This document shows, piece after piece, positions 48,154 to 57,781 of a stretch of 64,000 nt of DNA. Where the stretch lies: positions 372,001-436,000 of the forward strand of contig NZ_CP119785.1 of NCBI RefSeq assembly GCF_029338235.1, in the 5' to 3' direction. Each line of letters opens with the position of its first letter. Position 1 is the stretch's first letter. The translations under genes were made by a program, and so were the position numbers. Source of the stretch: Haloarcula rara. Its GTDB lineage: Archaea > Halobacteriota > Halobacteria > Halobacteriales > Haloarculaceae. Under the pieces are notes generated by a model. That model had not been told where the DNA came from. It ran no database searches and saw only the letters and a list, made by a program, of their open reading frames with translations.

Positions 48154-49547
48154 AGGGCGAGTGAGTCGACGACGATGGCCACCAGGAGCAGGCCCAGATA
48201 GGCGTTCGAAGCGTGGAACGCCCGGAACGCGGCGCCCTCGGTCTGCTCGCGATGCAGCCGGATGACCGCCCAGAGGAAGACGGCCCCCACGCTCGCTGAG
48301 GTCAGGGCGTACAACCAGCCCAGCGAGGTCATCGCTGCCAGGACGCCCGACCCCACCAGCGTCGCGCCCAGGTAGTAGACGATGTGTTTACGTGTCTCCG
48401 TCTCGCCGCGGACGACCGGCATCATCGGGAAGCCGCCGGCCTCGTAGTCGTCCTTGTACGCCAGCGCGAGGTTGTAGAAGTGGGCGGGCGTCCACAGGAA
48501 GATAACGCCGGCCAGCGCGATGCCGGGCAGACCGAGGCTCCCCTCGACGGCGACCCAGCCGATGAGCGCCGGTAGCGCCCCCGCGGCCCCACCAATGACC
48601 GTGTTCTGGACGGTGTTCGGTTTCAGCACGAGCGTGTAGATGACGCTGTAGAACAGGATTGCGGTGAGTCCCAGCGCCGCCGCCAGCACGTTGACCTGCC
48701 AGAACAGGACGAGGGCTGCGGCCGCGAGCGCGACACCGAAGGCCATCGCGTTAGCCACCGGAATCCGGTGAGTCGCGATGGGTCGGTCCGAGGTACGGTC
48801 CATCCGCTTGTCGATATCGCGCTCAAGCACGTGATTGAACGTCCCGGAGGCGCCGATAGAGAGCACACCGCCGCCCAGCGTCAAAAGGACGGTCCGGGTC
48901 GTCAGCGCGGGTCCGGCCGCAAGCGCCATGCCGGCGGCGGCGACCAGACACAGCAGCCACATCAGTCGCGGTTTCATCAGCCGGAAGTACGCGCCCAGGG
49001 TCCCCAGCACGCGCTCTTTCCTCGAGAGTGCACCGACCGGGGGCGGCGAGTCCGTCTCCTCGTCGTCGGGCATCGGCGCCGGCGAGAGGTCCTCGACCGG
49101 GGTCTCGTCCGCATCGCCCGTCTCGAACTCCAGCTGCCACGCGAGCGCGAGCACGAACGAGACGAAGATAGCCATCCCGACGCCGAGGTGGGCGCCGGGG
49201 AGGGCTGCCGGGCCGGCAGTGGCGACGAACGCACCCAGCGCAATCTGGACGGGATACAGCGCGATACCGACGAGCAGTGCGACCGTGACACGCCGACGCG
49301 TCGCCGTCCGGAGGCCCAGCGAGACCGTCCCGAGCGCGAGTGTACCGACGACCGCCGCAAGCAAGCGGTGCCCACGCGCTATCAACAGGTCGGGCTCGGC
49401 GAGCGTCACCGGCCCCTGGCACAGCGGCCAGGAGGTACAGGCGGCGACGGCGTCAGTGATGGTCGCCGTCGCACCGGCGATGACCAGCAGATAGACACCG
49501 ACTGCCGTCGCGGCCAACAACCCGGTGAAGGTCCGACTCTCTGCCAT
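48150..49547 (-). CDS. ctaB: Heme O synthase with N-terminal CtaA-like domain
   Basis: A protein of 465 aa. Residues about 1-150 have four helices resembling half of heme A synthase (AGATATITDAVAACTSWPLC, IARGHRLLAAVVGTLALG, GAHLGVGMAIF), with conserved histidines. After an acidic linker, residues about 185-460 are protoheme IX farnesyltransferase with NHVLERDIDKRMDRTSDRPI as first Asp motif and AYKDDYEAGGFPMMPV as second. The product makes heme O for the terminal oxidase; the N-terminal part may complete heme A formation. This fused form is common in haloarchaea. The start is ATG 49547. Confidence 0.85.
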   Translation of the reverse strand: MAESRTFTGLLAATAVGVYLLVIAGATATITDAVAACTSWPLCQGPVTLAEPDLLIARGHRLLAAVVGTLALGTVSLGLRTATRRRVTVALLVGIALYPVQIALGAFVATAGPAALPGAHLGVGMAIFVSFVLALAWQLEFETGDADETPVEDLSPAPMPDDEETDSPPPVGALSRKERVLGTLGAYFRLMKPRLMWLLCLVAAAGMALAAGPALTTRTVLLTLGGGVLSIGASGTFNHVLERDIDKRMDRTSDRPIATHRIPVANAMAFGVALAAAALVLFWQVNVLAAALGLTAILFYSVIYTLVLKPNTVQNTVIGGAAGALPALIGWVAVEGSLGLPGIALAGVIFLWTPAHFYNLALAYKDDYEAGGFPMMPVVRGETETRKHIVYYLGATLVGSGVLAAMTSLGWLYALTSASVGAVFLWAVIRLHREQTEGAAFRAFHASNAYLGLLLVAIVVDSLAL

Positions 49548-49711
49548 TACTACCTTCCTTTGACGGCGCACACTTAGACTCCTCGCTTTTTCTCGTGTCC
49601 TGGGAGAACCACGCAGTGTCCGCTGGTGGCGCCTGGGCCGATTCTACGACAACGACCAGTTCCCCGGGTCGAGACAGCAGTTATTTATCCCCGAAATCCT
49701 AAGCCGCGCAC

Positions 49712-50533
49712 ATGACTCGGAGACGCGCCGGTCTGGTCGCACTCCTCGGCGCTGCGCTGCTCGCGTTCGCCGCCGAGCCGGTCGCCGCACAGCCATCGGC
49801 CTCTACGTCCGTAGAGCAGATATGGAACCTCAACAATAATCTGCTCTACGTGGCCATCCCCATTACCGTACTGGTCGAGGGGATTCTCATCTACACCGTC
49901 TGGCGGTTCCGCAACCGCGAAGAGCCCCTGCCGACGATGGAGAACCGCCGGCTAGAGATCACGTGGACGGTCGCGACGGCCGTCATCCTCCTGTTCGTCG
50001 GTATAGCGTCCTATCAGGTGATGGCCAGTCCCTTCGTGACGGCCGAATCGACCAATCAGGCTGATCTCCAGACCGAAGAGGTCGAGCACATCGAGGTCGA
50101 AGCGTACCGCTACGGCTGGACGTTCTACTACAATGGGTCGAGCTTCGATCAGGGGACCGACGTCACCTCGACCGAGACGCTCCGGCTACCGGCCAACCAG
50201 GAAGTGAACTTGCGGGTCACGTCCACTGACTGGCTCCACGCGTTCCACGTGCCCAGCCTCGGGCTAAAGGCCGACGCCTTCCCCGGTCAGTACAACCAGC
50301 TCCGAACCGTCCCGACGGAGACGGGTTCCTACCAGCTGTACTGTGCGGAGTACTGTGGCTCGGGCCACTCCGAGATGCTCGGGACCGTCGAGGTGATGCC
50401 ACAGGATGAGTACGACCAGTGGATACAGGACCAGCAGTCCTCGAGCAGCGGAAACGAGACCAGCGACAACAGCACGGCCGACAACAGTACGTCGGGCAAC
50501 GCGACGGCGACCCCGACCCCCACCCCGGCCTGA
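49712..50533 (+). CDS. coxB: Cytochrome c oxidase subunit II
   Basis: A protein of 273 aa. Signal peptide or first helix at about 7-26 (ending PVAAQPS), two membrane helices (about 44-66 and 88-110), then a cupredoxin domain with the CuA ligands in TDWLHAFHVPSLGLK and CAEYCGSGHSEM. It accepts electrons from a copper protein or cytochrome and passes them to subunit I, which is not in the window. A Thr/Asn/Ser-rich C-terminal tail (GNETSDNSTADNSTSGN) contains several N-glycosylation sequons. It is divergent from the ctaB-type gene, with 164 bp between starts. Confidence 0.9.
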   Translation: MTRRRAGLVALLGAALLAFAAEPVAAQPSASTSVEQIWNLNNNLLYVAIPITVLVEGILIYTVWRFRNREEPLPTMENRRLEITWTVATAVILLFVGIASYQVMASPFVTAESTNQADLQTEEVEHIEVEAYRYGWTFYYNGSSFDQGTDVTSTETLRLPANQEVNLRVTSTDWLHAFHVPSLGLKADAFPGQYNQLRTVPTETGSYQLYCAEYCGSGHSEMLGTVEVMPQDEYDQWIQDQQSSSSGNETSDNSTADNSTSGNATATPTPTPA

Positions 50534-50540
50534 GCGCTCT

Positions 50541-50548
50541 GTTTTTCC
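50541..50548 (+). terminator. T-tract downstream of coxB
   Basis: GTTTTTCC 8 bp after the coxB stop and 36 bp before the next ATG. A five-T run in GC-rich DNA can act as an archaeal terminator. No hairpin is present. Confidence 0.3.
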
Positions 50549-50583
50549 GGTACCGTTAGGCCGCGACCGGCCCTTGTGCCCGT

Positions 50584-51015
50584 ATGAACTATTTCGAGGG
50601 GCTTGCCGTCGGAGACACCGACAGTTTCGGCGAGTGCGAGGTCACAGCCGAGGCGGTCACGGACTTCGCGGGTCAGTACGACCCACAGCCGATACACACC
50701 GACCCGGAGGCCGCAGCGTCGTCGATGTTCGGCGGGCTGGTCGCCAGCGGCTGGCACACGGCGGCGATGACGATGCGGCTCCTGGTCGACGGCTGGCTGA
50801 CCGACTCCCGAGCGCTGGGGGCACTGGGTGTCGATTCGCTCCGGTGGCCCGAGCCGGTCCGCCCCGGCGACAGGCTCTCGGTCAGCACGGAGATACGCGA
50901 GAAAGAGCCGTTCGACGAGGACCGCGGTCGGGTCGCCATCGAGGTGGCGACGACGACACAGCACGGTGACACCGTCCTCTCGATGGTGGCACAGGTCCTG
51001 TGGGAACGTCGGTGA
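50584..51015 (+). CDS. MaoC-like hydratase
   Basis: A protein of 143 aa, hot-dog fold. The catalytic hydratase-2 motif is present: FAGQYDPQPIHTDPEAA (Asp and His) followed by FGGLVASGWHTAAMTMRLL. Enzymes of this kind hydrate enoyl-CoA or related thioesters. It stands alone behind coxB with a 50-bp gap and its substrate cannot be assigned. Confidence 0.85.
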   Translation: MNYFEGLAVGDTDSFGECEVTAEAVTDFAGQYDPQPIHTDPEAAASSMFGGLVASGWHTAAMTMRLLVDGWLTDSRALGALGVDSLRWPEPVRPGDRLSVSTEIREKEPFDEDRGRVAIEVATTTQHGDTVLSMVAQVLWERR

Positions 51016-51106
51016 CATCCGCCGCACTGTGAACGGAGAGAGAGAGCGGCTCCCTCAGGCCGACGACGCCGGAATCCTCTCGCTGTTAGCAGCCTAGCCG
51101 GAGGTG

Positions 51107-51859
51107 TCAACAGAGGTTGACGGTCGCGTAGACGGCTCCGGAGTTCGTGACGGTGACGCCGACGCCGATACGGTCGGCGTTCTGGTAGGTCAGCCGGTCA
51201 CGGAAAATCGAGGTCGACAGCCAGTCCTCGGTCAAGCTGTTGGCGACCGCCGTGTCGTTCTCGTTGAACTGCTGGGTCCCGTTTTCGGGGTACTGCTGGC
51301 CGGCGTAGGTCTGCCCGATGACTTCGAGGTCGTTGTCCTTGGCGTTCTCGATATAGCTCTCGACCTGGAACTGACAGGAGTCATAGAGGCCGTATTGCTC
51401 GTATCGGTCGGCGCTGGCGACCTCGTCGATAGTGTGACCGGCCCGACCGGCATCTGCCATAGCGGCGCTGTGACTGTCGGCCATCCGTTCTACGTCCGCT
51501 GCCGTACCACCACTTGTCGACAGTGAGTCTAACCCCTCGCTCTCTCGGGCGTCGTTGATGTTCGCGACGATAGTGGTACTGATGTTGCGTTCGTTGAACT
51601 CCCGCGCCGGAATCGGCTCGCGCTGGACGATCTCTTCGTCATCGGTGTCATTGCCGTCCGACGGTTCCGTCGTCGAGTCGGACCCGGAGGGCGTCGTAGT
51701 GGCCTGTGTGTCGGTTTTCTGTGGGCTCGTCTCCGAGGCTGCTGGGCTGTCAGGCCCCTCCTCAGAGAGTCCGCCGACCTGCATCCCGACGAAGACCCCT
51801 GTGCCGAACACGGCAAACAGCACGACTGCTGCGAGACTGAGGAAGGCTTTGTTGACCAT
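51107..51859 (-). CDS. Membrane-anchored CAP-domain protein
   Basis: A protein of 250 aa. One N-terminal membrane helix ([20 protein letters not shown]) anchors a Thr/Ser/Asp-rich stalk (about 30-85) and an extracellular CAP/PR-1/SCP domain of about 160 residues ([55 protein letters not shown]). The domain ends at Cys, with another Cys in YDSCQFQ likely paired to it. CAP proteins act outside the cell; a precise role is unknown. ATG 51859 is the start that places the helix at the N terminus. Seven other starts upstream to 51886 would precede it. Confidence 0.75.
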   Translation of the reverse strand: MVNKAFLSLAAVVLFAVFGTGVFVGMQVGGLSEEGPDSPAASETSPQKTDTQATTTPSGSDSTTEPSDGNDTDDEEIVQREPIPAREFNERNISTTIVANINDARESEGLDSLSTSGGTAADVERMADSHSAAMADAGRAGHTIDEVASADRYEQYGLYDSCQFQVESYIENAKDNDLEVIGQTYAGQQYPENGTQQFNENDTAVANSLTEDWLSTSIFRDRLTYQNADRIGVGVTVTNSGAVYATVNLC

Positions 51860-51951
51860 CTGGGGCCCAGTTGTATGTACAATCATGTAAGTGTATACCT
51901 TCCCCGGGACCGTCGGAAAAACACATAAGTCAGGGGTGGCGACTGTCGGGC

Positions 51952-52230
51952 ATGGTCGAGAACGTCATCTGGCCGGTCGCGTTCGACGCGGAGCGCTCGC
52001 GCAGCGAGGGGCGCCGCGTCCCAAGCGACCTGGCGGTGACAGAGCCGACAGTCGACGAGATAGCGAAGGCGGTCCAGCAGGTGGGCTACGACGCCGTCAT
52101 CGAACGGGACAAGACGTACCCCCGCGAGCGCGAACAGCGGGGTCGCGTTATCGTCAAAGACGCCGACGACGCCACGAAGACCGACCTGCTGGGCGCCGTC
52201 GCCGCCTACGTCCAGGTACTGCGCGAATGA
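51952..52230 (+). CDS. srp19: Signal recognition particle protein SRP19
   Basis: A protein of 92 aa, full length for archaeal SRP19 ([40 protein letters not shown], then [20 protein letters not shown]). It binds the tips of helices 6 and 8 of 7S RNA and promotes SRP54 binding. The ATG at 51952 is preceded by AACACATAAG, a TATA-like element about 27 bp upstream. The gar1 gene overlaps its stop (ATGA). Confidence 0.9.
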   Translation: MVENVIWPVAFDAERSRSEGRRVPSDLAVTEPTVDEIAKAVQQVGYDAVIERDKTYPREREQRGRVIVKDADDATKTDLLGAVAAYVQVLRE

Positions 52231-52454
52231 GACGCGTGGGCTCGGTCGAGTGGCTGGCACAGGGGCTCGCCGTGGTCCGGGCCACCGACGAGAGCTACAC
52301 CGATATCGGGACGCGAGTCGTGGACGACGAGCTCACGTCGGTCGGCGAGGTGGTCGACGTGTTCGGACCGGTCGAGCGGCCCTACATGGCCGTCTCGCCG
52401 ACCAGTGGGGTCCACCTCCCGGCGCTGCTTGGGACACCGTTGTACGCGCGATGA
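52227..52454 (+). CDS. gar1: Gar1, H/ACA RNP protein
   Basis: A protein of 75 aa with the compact six-stranded Gar1 core ([40 protein letters not shown], then [20 protein letters not shown]). It binds Cbf5 and tunes substrate release in rRNA pseudouridylation, the same complex that uses Nop10 (19624). Its ATG overlaps the srp19 stop by 4 bp. This srp19-gar1 pairing is conserved in haloarchaea. Confidence 0.9.
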   Translation: MRRVGSVEWLAQGLAVVRATDESYTDIGTRVVDDELTSVGEVVDVFGPVERPYMAVSPTSGVHLPALLGTPLYAR

Positions 52455-52526
52455 CGGCAGGCCGCGCAGCTGGGCCCCCTCAGAGCAGTCCGTAACGCTG
52501 AAATCCGGGCCTGTGCGACGGATGGC

Positions 52527-53600
52527 ATGGACAGACGCTGGCGCGCCGTCGCCGGGTGTACGCTCATCGGTCTCATCTTCCTGTTCGTCCAGGTGGGCGC
52601 GCTCGCCTTGGTCGAGCCGTTCGAGACGGCCGGCTACCAGGCCGTCGAGGACCCGTCGGACCCGACCAACAGCATCGTCTACGTCGTGGCCATCTTGGTG
52701 GCCACGGGCGGGATGTTGCTCGCGTTCAGGTACGACGCCGACCAGCTCATCCGCGGACTCATCGTCTTCTCCAGCGCGTGGCTCTCGCTGTACATCTTCC
52801 GCCTGGTCGCGCCGCCGGTGTACGTCGGTGGCTTCAACGTCGTCGCCCTCGCCCTGGCGACGCTGCTGGGGGTCGCCTTGCTCGTGTATCCGGAGTGGTA
52901 CGTCATCGATACCGCCGGCGCGGTGATGGGCGCGGCCGCGGCCGGCCTCTTTGGCATCAGCTTCGGTATCCTCCCCGCCCTGCTGTTGCTGTCGGTCCTC
53001 GCCGTCTACGACGCTATCAGCGTGTACGGCACTGAGCACATGCTGACACTCGCCTCGGGGGTGATGGACCTCAGAGTCCCCGTTGTACTCGTGATTCCGC
53101 TGTCGCTGTCGTACTCCTTCCTCGATGCGACGACACCGGACCCGGCGGACGAAGACGAGAGAGACGGGGAGACGACTGAATCGGACGACGACGGAGCGGC
53201 CGAGACTGGGGACGACGAAGCGGACGAGGCGGAGGCCGACGACGCGGCGCCGGCGACAGACGCGGAACCGGCCGACGACGAGATGGACCAGGGGCCACTG
53301 GAGCGGGACGCGCTCTTTATCGGCCTCGGCGACGCCATCATCCCGGCCATCCTCGTCGCCAGTGCCGCCTTCTTCGCGCCCGCAGACGTGCAGACAGTGG
53401 TCGGTGTGCCGCTCCCGGCGGTCACGGCCATGGTCGGGACCTTCCTCGGGCTCGCGGTGTTGCTGTGGCTGGTGCTCAAGGGTCGCGCGCACGCGGGACT
53501 GCCGCTCCTGAACGGCGGCACTATCGCTGGGTACCTGCTGGGGGCGCTGGTTGCCGGCATCGGTCTCGTCGAGGCGCTCGGACTGGGGCCGTACGTCTAG
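52527..53600 (+). CDS. Presenilin-family intramembrane aspartyl protease
   Basis: A protein of 357 aa with about nine helices. Catalytic motifs are visible: AVYDAISVYG (the YD motif) near residue 165, LFIGLGDAIIPAIL (GLGD) near residue 265, and GLPLLNGG (PAL-like) near residue 330, so the two aspartates are kept. Between them lies a strongly acidic cytoplasmic loop of about 65 residues (DEDERDGETTESDDDGA...). The enzyme should cleave transmembrane segments. It is 72 bp behind gar1 on the same strand. The substrate is unknown; presenilin homologues of archaea have been used mainly as structural models. Confidence 0.85.
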   Translation: MDRRWRAVAGCTLIGLIFLFVQVGALALVEPFETAGYQAVEDPSDPTNSIVYVVAILVATGGMLLAFRYDADQLIRGLIVFSSAWLSLYIFRLVAPPVYVGGFNVVALALATLLGVALLVYPEWYVIDTAGAVMGAAAAGLFGISFGILPALLLLSVLAVYDAISVYGTEHMLTLASGVMDLRVPVVLVIPLSLSYSFLDATTPDPADEDERDGETTESDDDGAAETGDDEADEAEADDAAPATDAEPADDEMDQGPLERDALFIGLGDAIIPAILVASAAFFAPADVQTVVGVPLPAVTAMVGTFLGLAVLLWLVLKGRAHAGLPLLNGGTIAGYLLGALVAGIGLVEALGLGPYV

Positions 53601-53689
53601 CGGCCCCTCGACTAACAGTGGATTCAGCTATCAGTGATTACGAGAGCCGGAGATGTTTCGCGTCGCTGGACGCTTCTCCGATAGGGAAC

Positions 53690-54688
53690 TCAGTTACTAC
53701 CCATCGCCTCGCTCGCGGGCGCGAAGTCGATCTCCTCGCCGACGCCCGCCTCGACGGCGCGGTCGTACAGCATCCTGGCGGCCGCCACGGTCTCGATGGC
53801 CGTCCCGCCCGAGTCAAAGACCGTGATATCGTCGGGCGACTCCCGTCCCGGCGCATCACCCACGAGCACCTCGCCGAGTTCGGCGTGGACGTGGTCCTCG
53901 TCGACGACCCCCTCTTCTACGGCGTGGATGAACGACCCCGCGTCCCGTGTGACGCGAGCACGGAGGTCAGGGACGTAGGTCGCCCGCTCGATGGTTGTCG
54001 TGTCGAGTTCGCGCTTTCCCGGGTGATACTGCCCCATCGCCGTGACGTGGGTCCCCGGCTCCAGCATCTCGCCGTCGAAGACGGGCTCGTCGGCATTGGT
54101 CGCGGTAATAACGACGTCTGCGCCCTCAACGGCGGCAGCCGAGGAGGCGACCGCGGCCACGGTAGCGTCTAACTCCTCGTTCATCTCGGCGGCGAACTCC
54201 TGACGGTGTGATTGGGTGGGCGAGTACACCTCGACACGGTCGAACGCCCGCACCGTCGCGGTCGCCCGGAGCTGGCCGCGGGCCTGGGTGCCGCTCCCGA
54301 TGACCGCCAGGTCCGAGGCGTCGACCGGGGCCAGAGCGTCGACACCGACGGCACCGGCCGCACCCGTCTTGTGGGGGTTCATGCTCGCGCCGTCGAGCAG
54401 GGAAAGCGGCGTACCGGAGTCGGGGTCGAAGATAGGCAGCGCGAAGTGGGCGTCCCGGTCGTCAAAGCCGGCGGCGTACGTGTACCCGCCCATAGCCCCC
54501 GTCTCCGGGAGGATAGCCAGATAGCCAGTCAGCATCCCCGCCGGGGCGTCCGAAAACAGCGTCGTCCGGGGCTCAGCCGGGGCGCCGTGGCCGCGTTCTC
54601 GGTAGCCCGCACGGACCGGGTCGACGTACTCATCGGGACGAGCGAGCTCTGCGATTTCGGCGCTCGACAGAAACAGGGCGGTCGACAT
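53690..54688 (-). CDS. Ornithine cyclodeaminase / mu-crystallin family protein
   Basis: A protein of 332 aa. The Rossmann motif VIGSGTQARGQLRATATVRA, the N-terminal MLTGYLAILPETGAMGGYTY (with acid and Lys region ahead of it) and VVITATNADEPVFDGEML match the ornithine cyclodeaminase/alanine dehydrogenase family, which includes amino-acid cyclases, ketimine reductases and dehydrogenases. The exact substrate cannot be told. ATG 54688 (MSTALFLSSAEIAEL) is the family start. It is convergent with the presenilin gene, 90 bp apart. Confidence 0.85.
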   Translation of the reverse strand: MSTALFLSSAEIAELARPDEYVDPVRAGYRERGHGAPAEPRTTLFSDAPAGMLTGYLAILPETGAMGGYTYAAGFDDRDAHFALPIFDPDSGTPLSLLDGASMNPHKTGAAGAVGVDALAPVDASDLAVIGSGTQARGQLRATATVRAFDRVEVYSPTQSHRQEFAAEMNEELDATVAAVASSAAAVEGADVVITATNADEPVFDGEMLEPGTHVTAMGQYHPGKRELDTTTIERATYVPDLRARVTRDAGSFIHAVEEGVVDEDHVHAELGEVLVGDAPGRESPDDITVFDSGGTAIETVAAARMLYDRAVEAGVGEEIDFAPASEAMGSN

Positions 54689-54768
54689 AGTCGATAGTAG
54701 GTCCGTCAGCGACTTAACGGCGATGGGCGAGCGGAAAGAACGAGAGACGAGAAGCGAAAGGGACGGGG

Positions 54769-54987
54769 TCAGTCTGCGGTCTGGACCGGGTCGGACTGAA
54801 CGGTCTCGGTCGGGACGGGGTCGACCGGTGCGTTCACGAACATGGCGTGGCCGATGAGGGCGACAGCGACGACCGACGCCAGCGGAATCGCCGTCGTCAG
54901 CGCGAAGCCAGCCAGGACGAGGACGCCAGTGATTCCGGCCATAGCAAGTGGGATAAGTCCGAGAACAATGTCGTAATAACCCATCAT
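54769..54987 (-). CDS. Small two-helix membrane protein
   Basis: A protein of 72 aa, two hydrophobic segments (LGLIPLAMAGITGVLVLAGF and AIPLASVVAVALIGHAMFV), then a Pro/Thr/Asp-rich tail (PVDPVPTETVQSDPVQTAD). Small proteins of this layout are widespread in haloarchaea with no known function. The region upstream is AT-rich. Confidence 0.6.
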   Translation of the reverse strand: MMGYYDIVLGLIPLAMAGITGVLVLAGFALTTAIPLASVVAVALIGHAMFVNAPVDPVPTETVQSDPVQTAD

Positions 54988-55433
54988 GATTGTAAATTAT
55001 AGTATGGGAGAGGGGTACATAAGAGTTTCGCGTAAATCTTGCATAGGATTTTTTGTAGGCACCGAATACTTCTTTCGATTAATATTGCTACTATTCTCAT
55101 AAGTTATGGGGATATGGAGAAACGATTGTCTCTGGACCGCTGACATCGATAGTGCCGATATATGGGTGTAGAACCTCTCGTAGTCGAATTTCGCTTTGGA
55201 GCTACTGTCGTCGGCCCGGGTCCCACTCCGAGACGGCCGCATCGTCCGGGCGGCAACCCACCTGTCAGCGTCCGCCCTGCGCCCCGTTTTCAGAAGGTGA
55301 AATCGGTCATCCCTCCTTTTGATTCGGGAGCGGGCGTTATTTTATCGAATGATAACTGGGTCCGAGTGCTTATAATCGGTAACGAGGTAACAAGCATCGG
55401 AGGGAGTTCCCGGGGTCTGCCCCGGCGAAACCA
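54988..55433. other. 446-bp AT-rich spacer
   Basis: The lowest-GC stretch of the window lies here (54988-55130, with TTGTAAATTATAGTATGG and GGATTTTTTGTAGG). It should hold the promoter of the minus-strand gene at 54987. GCTTATAATCGG at 55369-55380 is a candidate TATA box for the plus-strand gene at 55434. No RNA gene or repeat was recognised. Confidence 0.4.
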
Positions 55434-55601
55434 ATGAGTACGAACGCCACGGACGATACGAACGACGCCCGAAGCGAGGAACCGGCACGGCGATACGCCG
55501 AGTTGAACATCGGTGACGAGGAGTTCGTCATCTACGACCGGGAGAACCACCAGGCGTGGATCCAGTCGTCGACCTCTCTCGACGTAGCCGACCTCCGGTA
55601 A
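55434..55601 (+). CDS. Small DUF7331-like protein
   Basis: A protein of 55 aa: a polar leader (MSTNATDDTNDARSEEPARR) followed by a compact region YAELNIGDEEFVIYDRENHQ-AWIQSSTSLDVADLR. The FVIYDRENxxAWIQS segment is, to my recollection, the core of the DUF7331 family seen next to many haloarchaeal genes. No function is known. The reading frame was found directly from the DNA, since it is below the usual length cut-off; its coding strand is opposite to a spurious open frame at 55290-55625. Confidence 0.6.
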   Translation: MSTNATDDTNDARSEEPARRYAELNIGDEEFVIYDRENHQAWIQSSTSLDVADLR

Positions 55602-55655
55602 CTGTCGCCCCCGCGGGCGGACCACCGCTGCCGAATCTATCAGTTCTACGGTCGC

Positions 55656-56075
55656 TTATCTCGCGAGTGTCACCGTCGCGGCGACGCGCCACAGCGTGAG
55701 CAACAGCCCGCCCACGAGCACCGAGACGATAGCGAACGTGAGCGCAGCACCACCGTGGAAGACGCTCGTGGCCCGGAGCCCCTGGGCGATGGCAACGGCG
55801 CCGATCCAGCTGAGCAGCGTCACGAGCGTCGCGTTCGCGAGCGTCCCCGGTGCGTCACTGGCGTACAGGCCCGCGGCGCCAGCCACCAGCAGCCACCCGA
55901 TGAGGAAGGGGGCGAACGTCCCCGCGACCCGTCCCACGTCCACGAGCGGGTTGTAGCCGTGGGTGTACTCGCCGACGGCGACAAAGAGGAGGATGGCACC
56001 CAGGTCACCGGCCGCCAGCAGGGCCGTCTTCGAGGAGAACTCAACGTGGCTCCGGTCGGCCGTCGCAACGCTCAT
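55656..56075 (-). CDS. DUF3054 membrane protein
   Basis: A protein of 139 aa, four helices. The pattern AGDLGAILLFVAVGEYTHGY near the N terminus and TFAPFLIGWLLVAGAAGLYA define DUF3054, a small membrane family of unknown function widespread in actinobacteria and haloarchaea. ATG 56075 is the family start. It is divergent from the acetyltransferase gene. Confidence 0.8.
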   Translation of the reverse strand: MSVATADRSHVEFSSKTALLAAGDLGAILLFVAVGEYTHGYNPLVDVGRVAGTFAPFLIGWLLVAGAAGLYASDAPGTLANATLVTLLSWIGAVAIAQGLRATSVFHGGAALTFAIVSVLVGGLLLTLWRVAATVTLAR

Positions 56076-56197
56076 ATCCGGGTTTGGTACTCCTCGTACT
56101 TCGGTTCCCCGTTTTCCGCCACGCTCGCGGGCCGCCGTGACACATCGAGCGCCGTGCCGTGGGCGGGAACTACATGACAGGCGGTGGTAGCGGGCCC

Positions 56198-56737
56198 ATG
56201 GAGTTCGCGCTGTGTGGCTGGCCCGACGACGAGCATCCCCTCCGGCTGGACTACCGGGAGTTCGCCTACGCCGGCAAGTTCGTCATGACCTCGACCGGCA
56301 AGGCCGTCGCGGGCGACGACGGCGTCGTGGCCGCCGCGGCGTTCGACGAAGACCGGACCGACAGGGACACCCTGTGTATCCGCTACGTCACCGTCCGACG
56401 GGACCGCCAGGGAGAGGGGGTCGGACCGCGGCTGTTACGGTTCGTCCGGGAGCGAGCGAGCGAGCGGGGCTACGAGCGTGTCACCATCGGCGCGAACAAC
56501 CCCTTCTCCTACGAGGCGGCCTACCGGGCGGGGTTCTGTTTCACCGGTTCGGAAGCCGGACTCGCGGAGCTCACCCTCGAATGGCCCGGCGACCGGAGCA
56601 CCGAGCGGTACCAGTCGGGGCTGGCGCTGTTCCGCCAGCGCGACCTCTCCGAGGCCGAAGAGGCGTTTCTGGCGGCGAAACTGGACGCCGAGCCGCCGGC
56701 CGTGGTCGAGGTGCGCGCCGAAGCGAGACCCGGATGA
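56198..56737 (+). CDS. GNAT-family acetyltransferase
   Basis: A protein of 179 aa. The acetyl-CoA loop [20 protein letters not shown] (R/Q-x2-G-x-G/A) and the following [20 protein letters not shown] are typical for GNAT N-acyltransferases. The last 45 residues after the domain ([20 protein letters not shown]) form an extra region. ATG 56198 ([14 protein letters not shown]) is preferred to 56159 or 56174, whose residues are Gly/Ser-rich. The FEN-1 gene starts 32 bp after its stop on the same strand. Confidence 0.75.
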   Translation: MEFALCGWPDDEHPLRLDYREFAYAGKFVMTSTGKAVAGDDGVVAAAAFDEDRTDRDTLCIRYVTVRRDRQGEGVGPRLLRFVRERASERGYERVTIGANNPFSYEAAYRAGFCFTGSEAGLAELTLEWPGDRSTERYQSGLALFRQRDLSEAEEAFLAAKLDAEPPAVVEVRAEARPG

Positions 56738-56768
56738 TTCAAATCGCTGTCCCCCGAACGCCCGCCCA

Positions 56769-57749
56769 ATGGGAAACGCTGACCTCCGTTCACTTGCGGC
56801 CATCGAAGACGTGGCCTTCGAGGACTTAGACGGCGGCGTCGTCGCCGTCGACGCGCACAACTGGCTCTACCGGTATCTCACGACCACGGTCAAGTTCACG
56901 AGTGACCACAAGTACACCACCGACGACGGCGAAGAAGTGGCCAACCTCATCGGCGTCGTCCAGGGGCTGCCGAAGTTCTTCGAGCACGACCTCACCCCAG
57001 TCTTCGTCTTCGACGGCGCCGTGACCGAACTCAAGGACGACGAGGTCGAGAAACGGCGCGAACAGCGCGAAAAGTACGAGGCCGAACTCGAAGACGCCCG
57101 TGAAGCCGGTGATTCGGTCCGGGTGGCCAAGCTCGACTCGAGAACGCAGCGGCTGACCAAAACCATCGTCGAGACGACCCGAGAGCTGCTGGCACTGCTC
57201 GACGTCCCCGTCGTCGACGCCCCCGCCGAGGGCGAGGGGCAGGCCGCCTACATGGCCCGCCAGGGCGACGTGGACTACGTCGGTACCGAGGACTACGACG
57301 CCTTGCTGTTCGGCGCGCCCTACACGCTGCGCCAGCTGACCTCCAGCGGTGAGCCCGAACTGATGGACTTCGAGGGGACGCTCGACTCGACGGGACTGAC
57401 GTGGGAGCAGCTGGTCGACGCGGCCATCCTGATGGGGACGGACTTCAACGAGGGCATCTCAGGTATCGGCCCGAAGACGGCAGTCAAACTGCTTGACGAA
57501 CACGGCGATCTCTTTGCAGTCCTGGAGGAACGGGGCGAGCACATCGACCACGCCGACCGCATCCGCTCGCTGTTTCTGGACCCGGCGGTGAGCGACGACT
57601 ACGAAGTTCCGACGGAGCTGGACCCGGACCTGGAGGCCGCCCGCGCCTTTGTCACCGAGGAGTGGGAGGTCGACGCGGAAGAGGTCCGCCGCGGGTTCGA
57701 ACGCATCGACGAGTCGGTCGTCCAGACCGGGCTGGACCGCTGGACGTAG
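56769..57749 (+). CDS. fen: Flap endonuclease 1
   Basis: A protein of 326 aa. It has the N domain ([38 protein letters not shown]), the helical arch, and the I domain ([20 protein letters not shown] with Glu pair, [13 protein letters not shown] with Asp pair), plus the helix-two-turn-helix [14 protein letters not shown]. It ends QTGLDRWT, a PCNA-binding box of the QxxLxxW type. It removes 5' flaps in Okazaki fragment maturation and repair. The Gly after Met, needed for catalysis after methionine removal, is present. ATG 56769 is the start despite a long in-frame extension upstream. Confidence 0.95.
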   Translation: MGNADLRSLAAIEDVAFEDLDGGVVAVDAHNWLYRYLTTTVKFTSDHKYTTDDGEEVANLIGVVQGLPKFFEHDLTPVFVFDGAVTELKDDEVEKRREQREKYEAELEDAREAGDSVRVAKLDSRTQRLTKTIVETTRELLALLDVPVVDAPAEGEGQAAYMARQGDVDYVGTEDYDALLFGAPYTLRQLTSSGEPELMDFEGTLDSTGLTWEQLVDAAILMGTDFNEGISGIGPKTAVKLLDEHGDLFAVLEERGEHIDHADRIRSLFLDPAVSDDYEVPTELDPDLEAARAFVTEEWEVDAEEVRRGFERIDESVVQTGLDRWT

Positions 57750-57781
57750 CGGGACGCCGACTGGCAGTTCGTATCGCGGTC

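Noticed and set aside
55080..55110. Possible second copy of the CTATAGTAGC palindrome (GCTACTATTCTC)
   Set aside because: Only seven to nine bases match one end and no opposing arm is present.
55290..55625. 111-codon minus-strand frame over the small plus-strand gene
   Set aside because: The plus-strand frame at 55434 shows a conserved-looking core (FVIYDRENHQAWIQS) and better codon composition.
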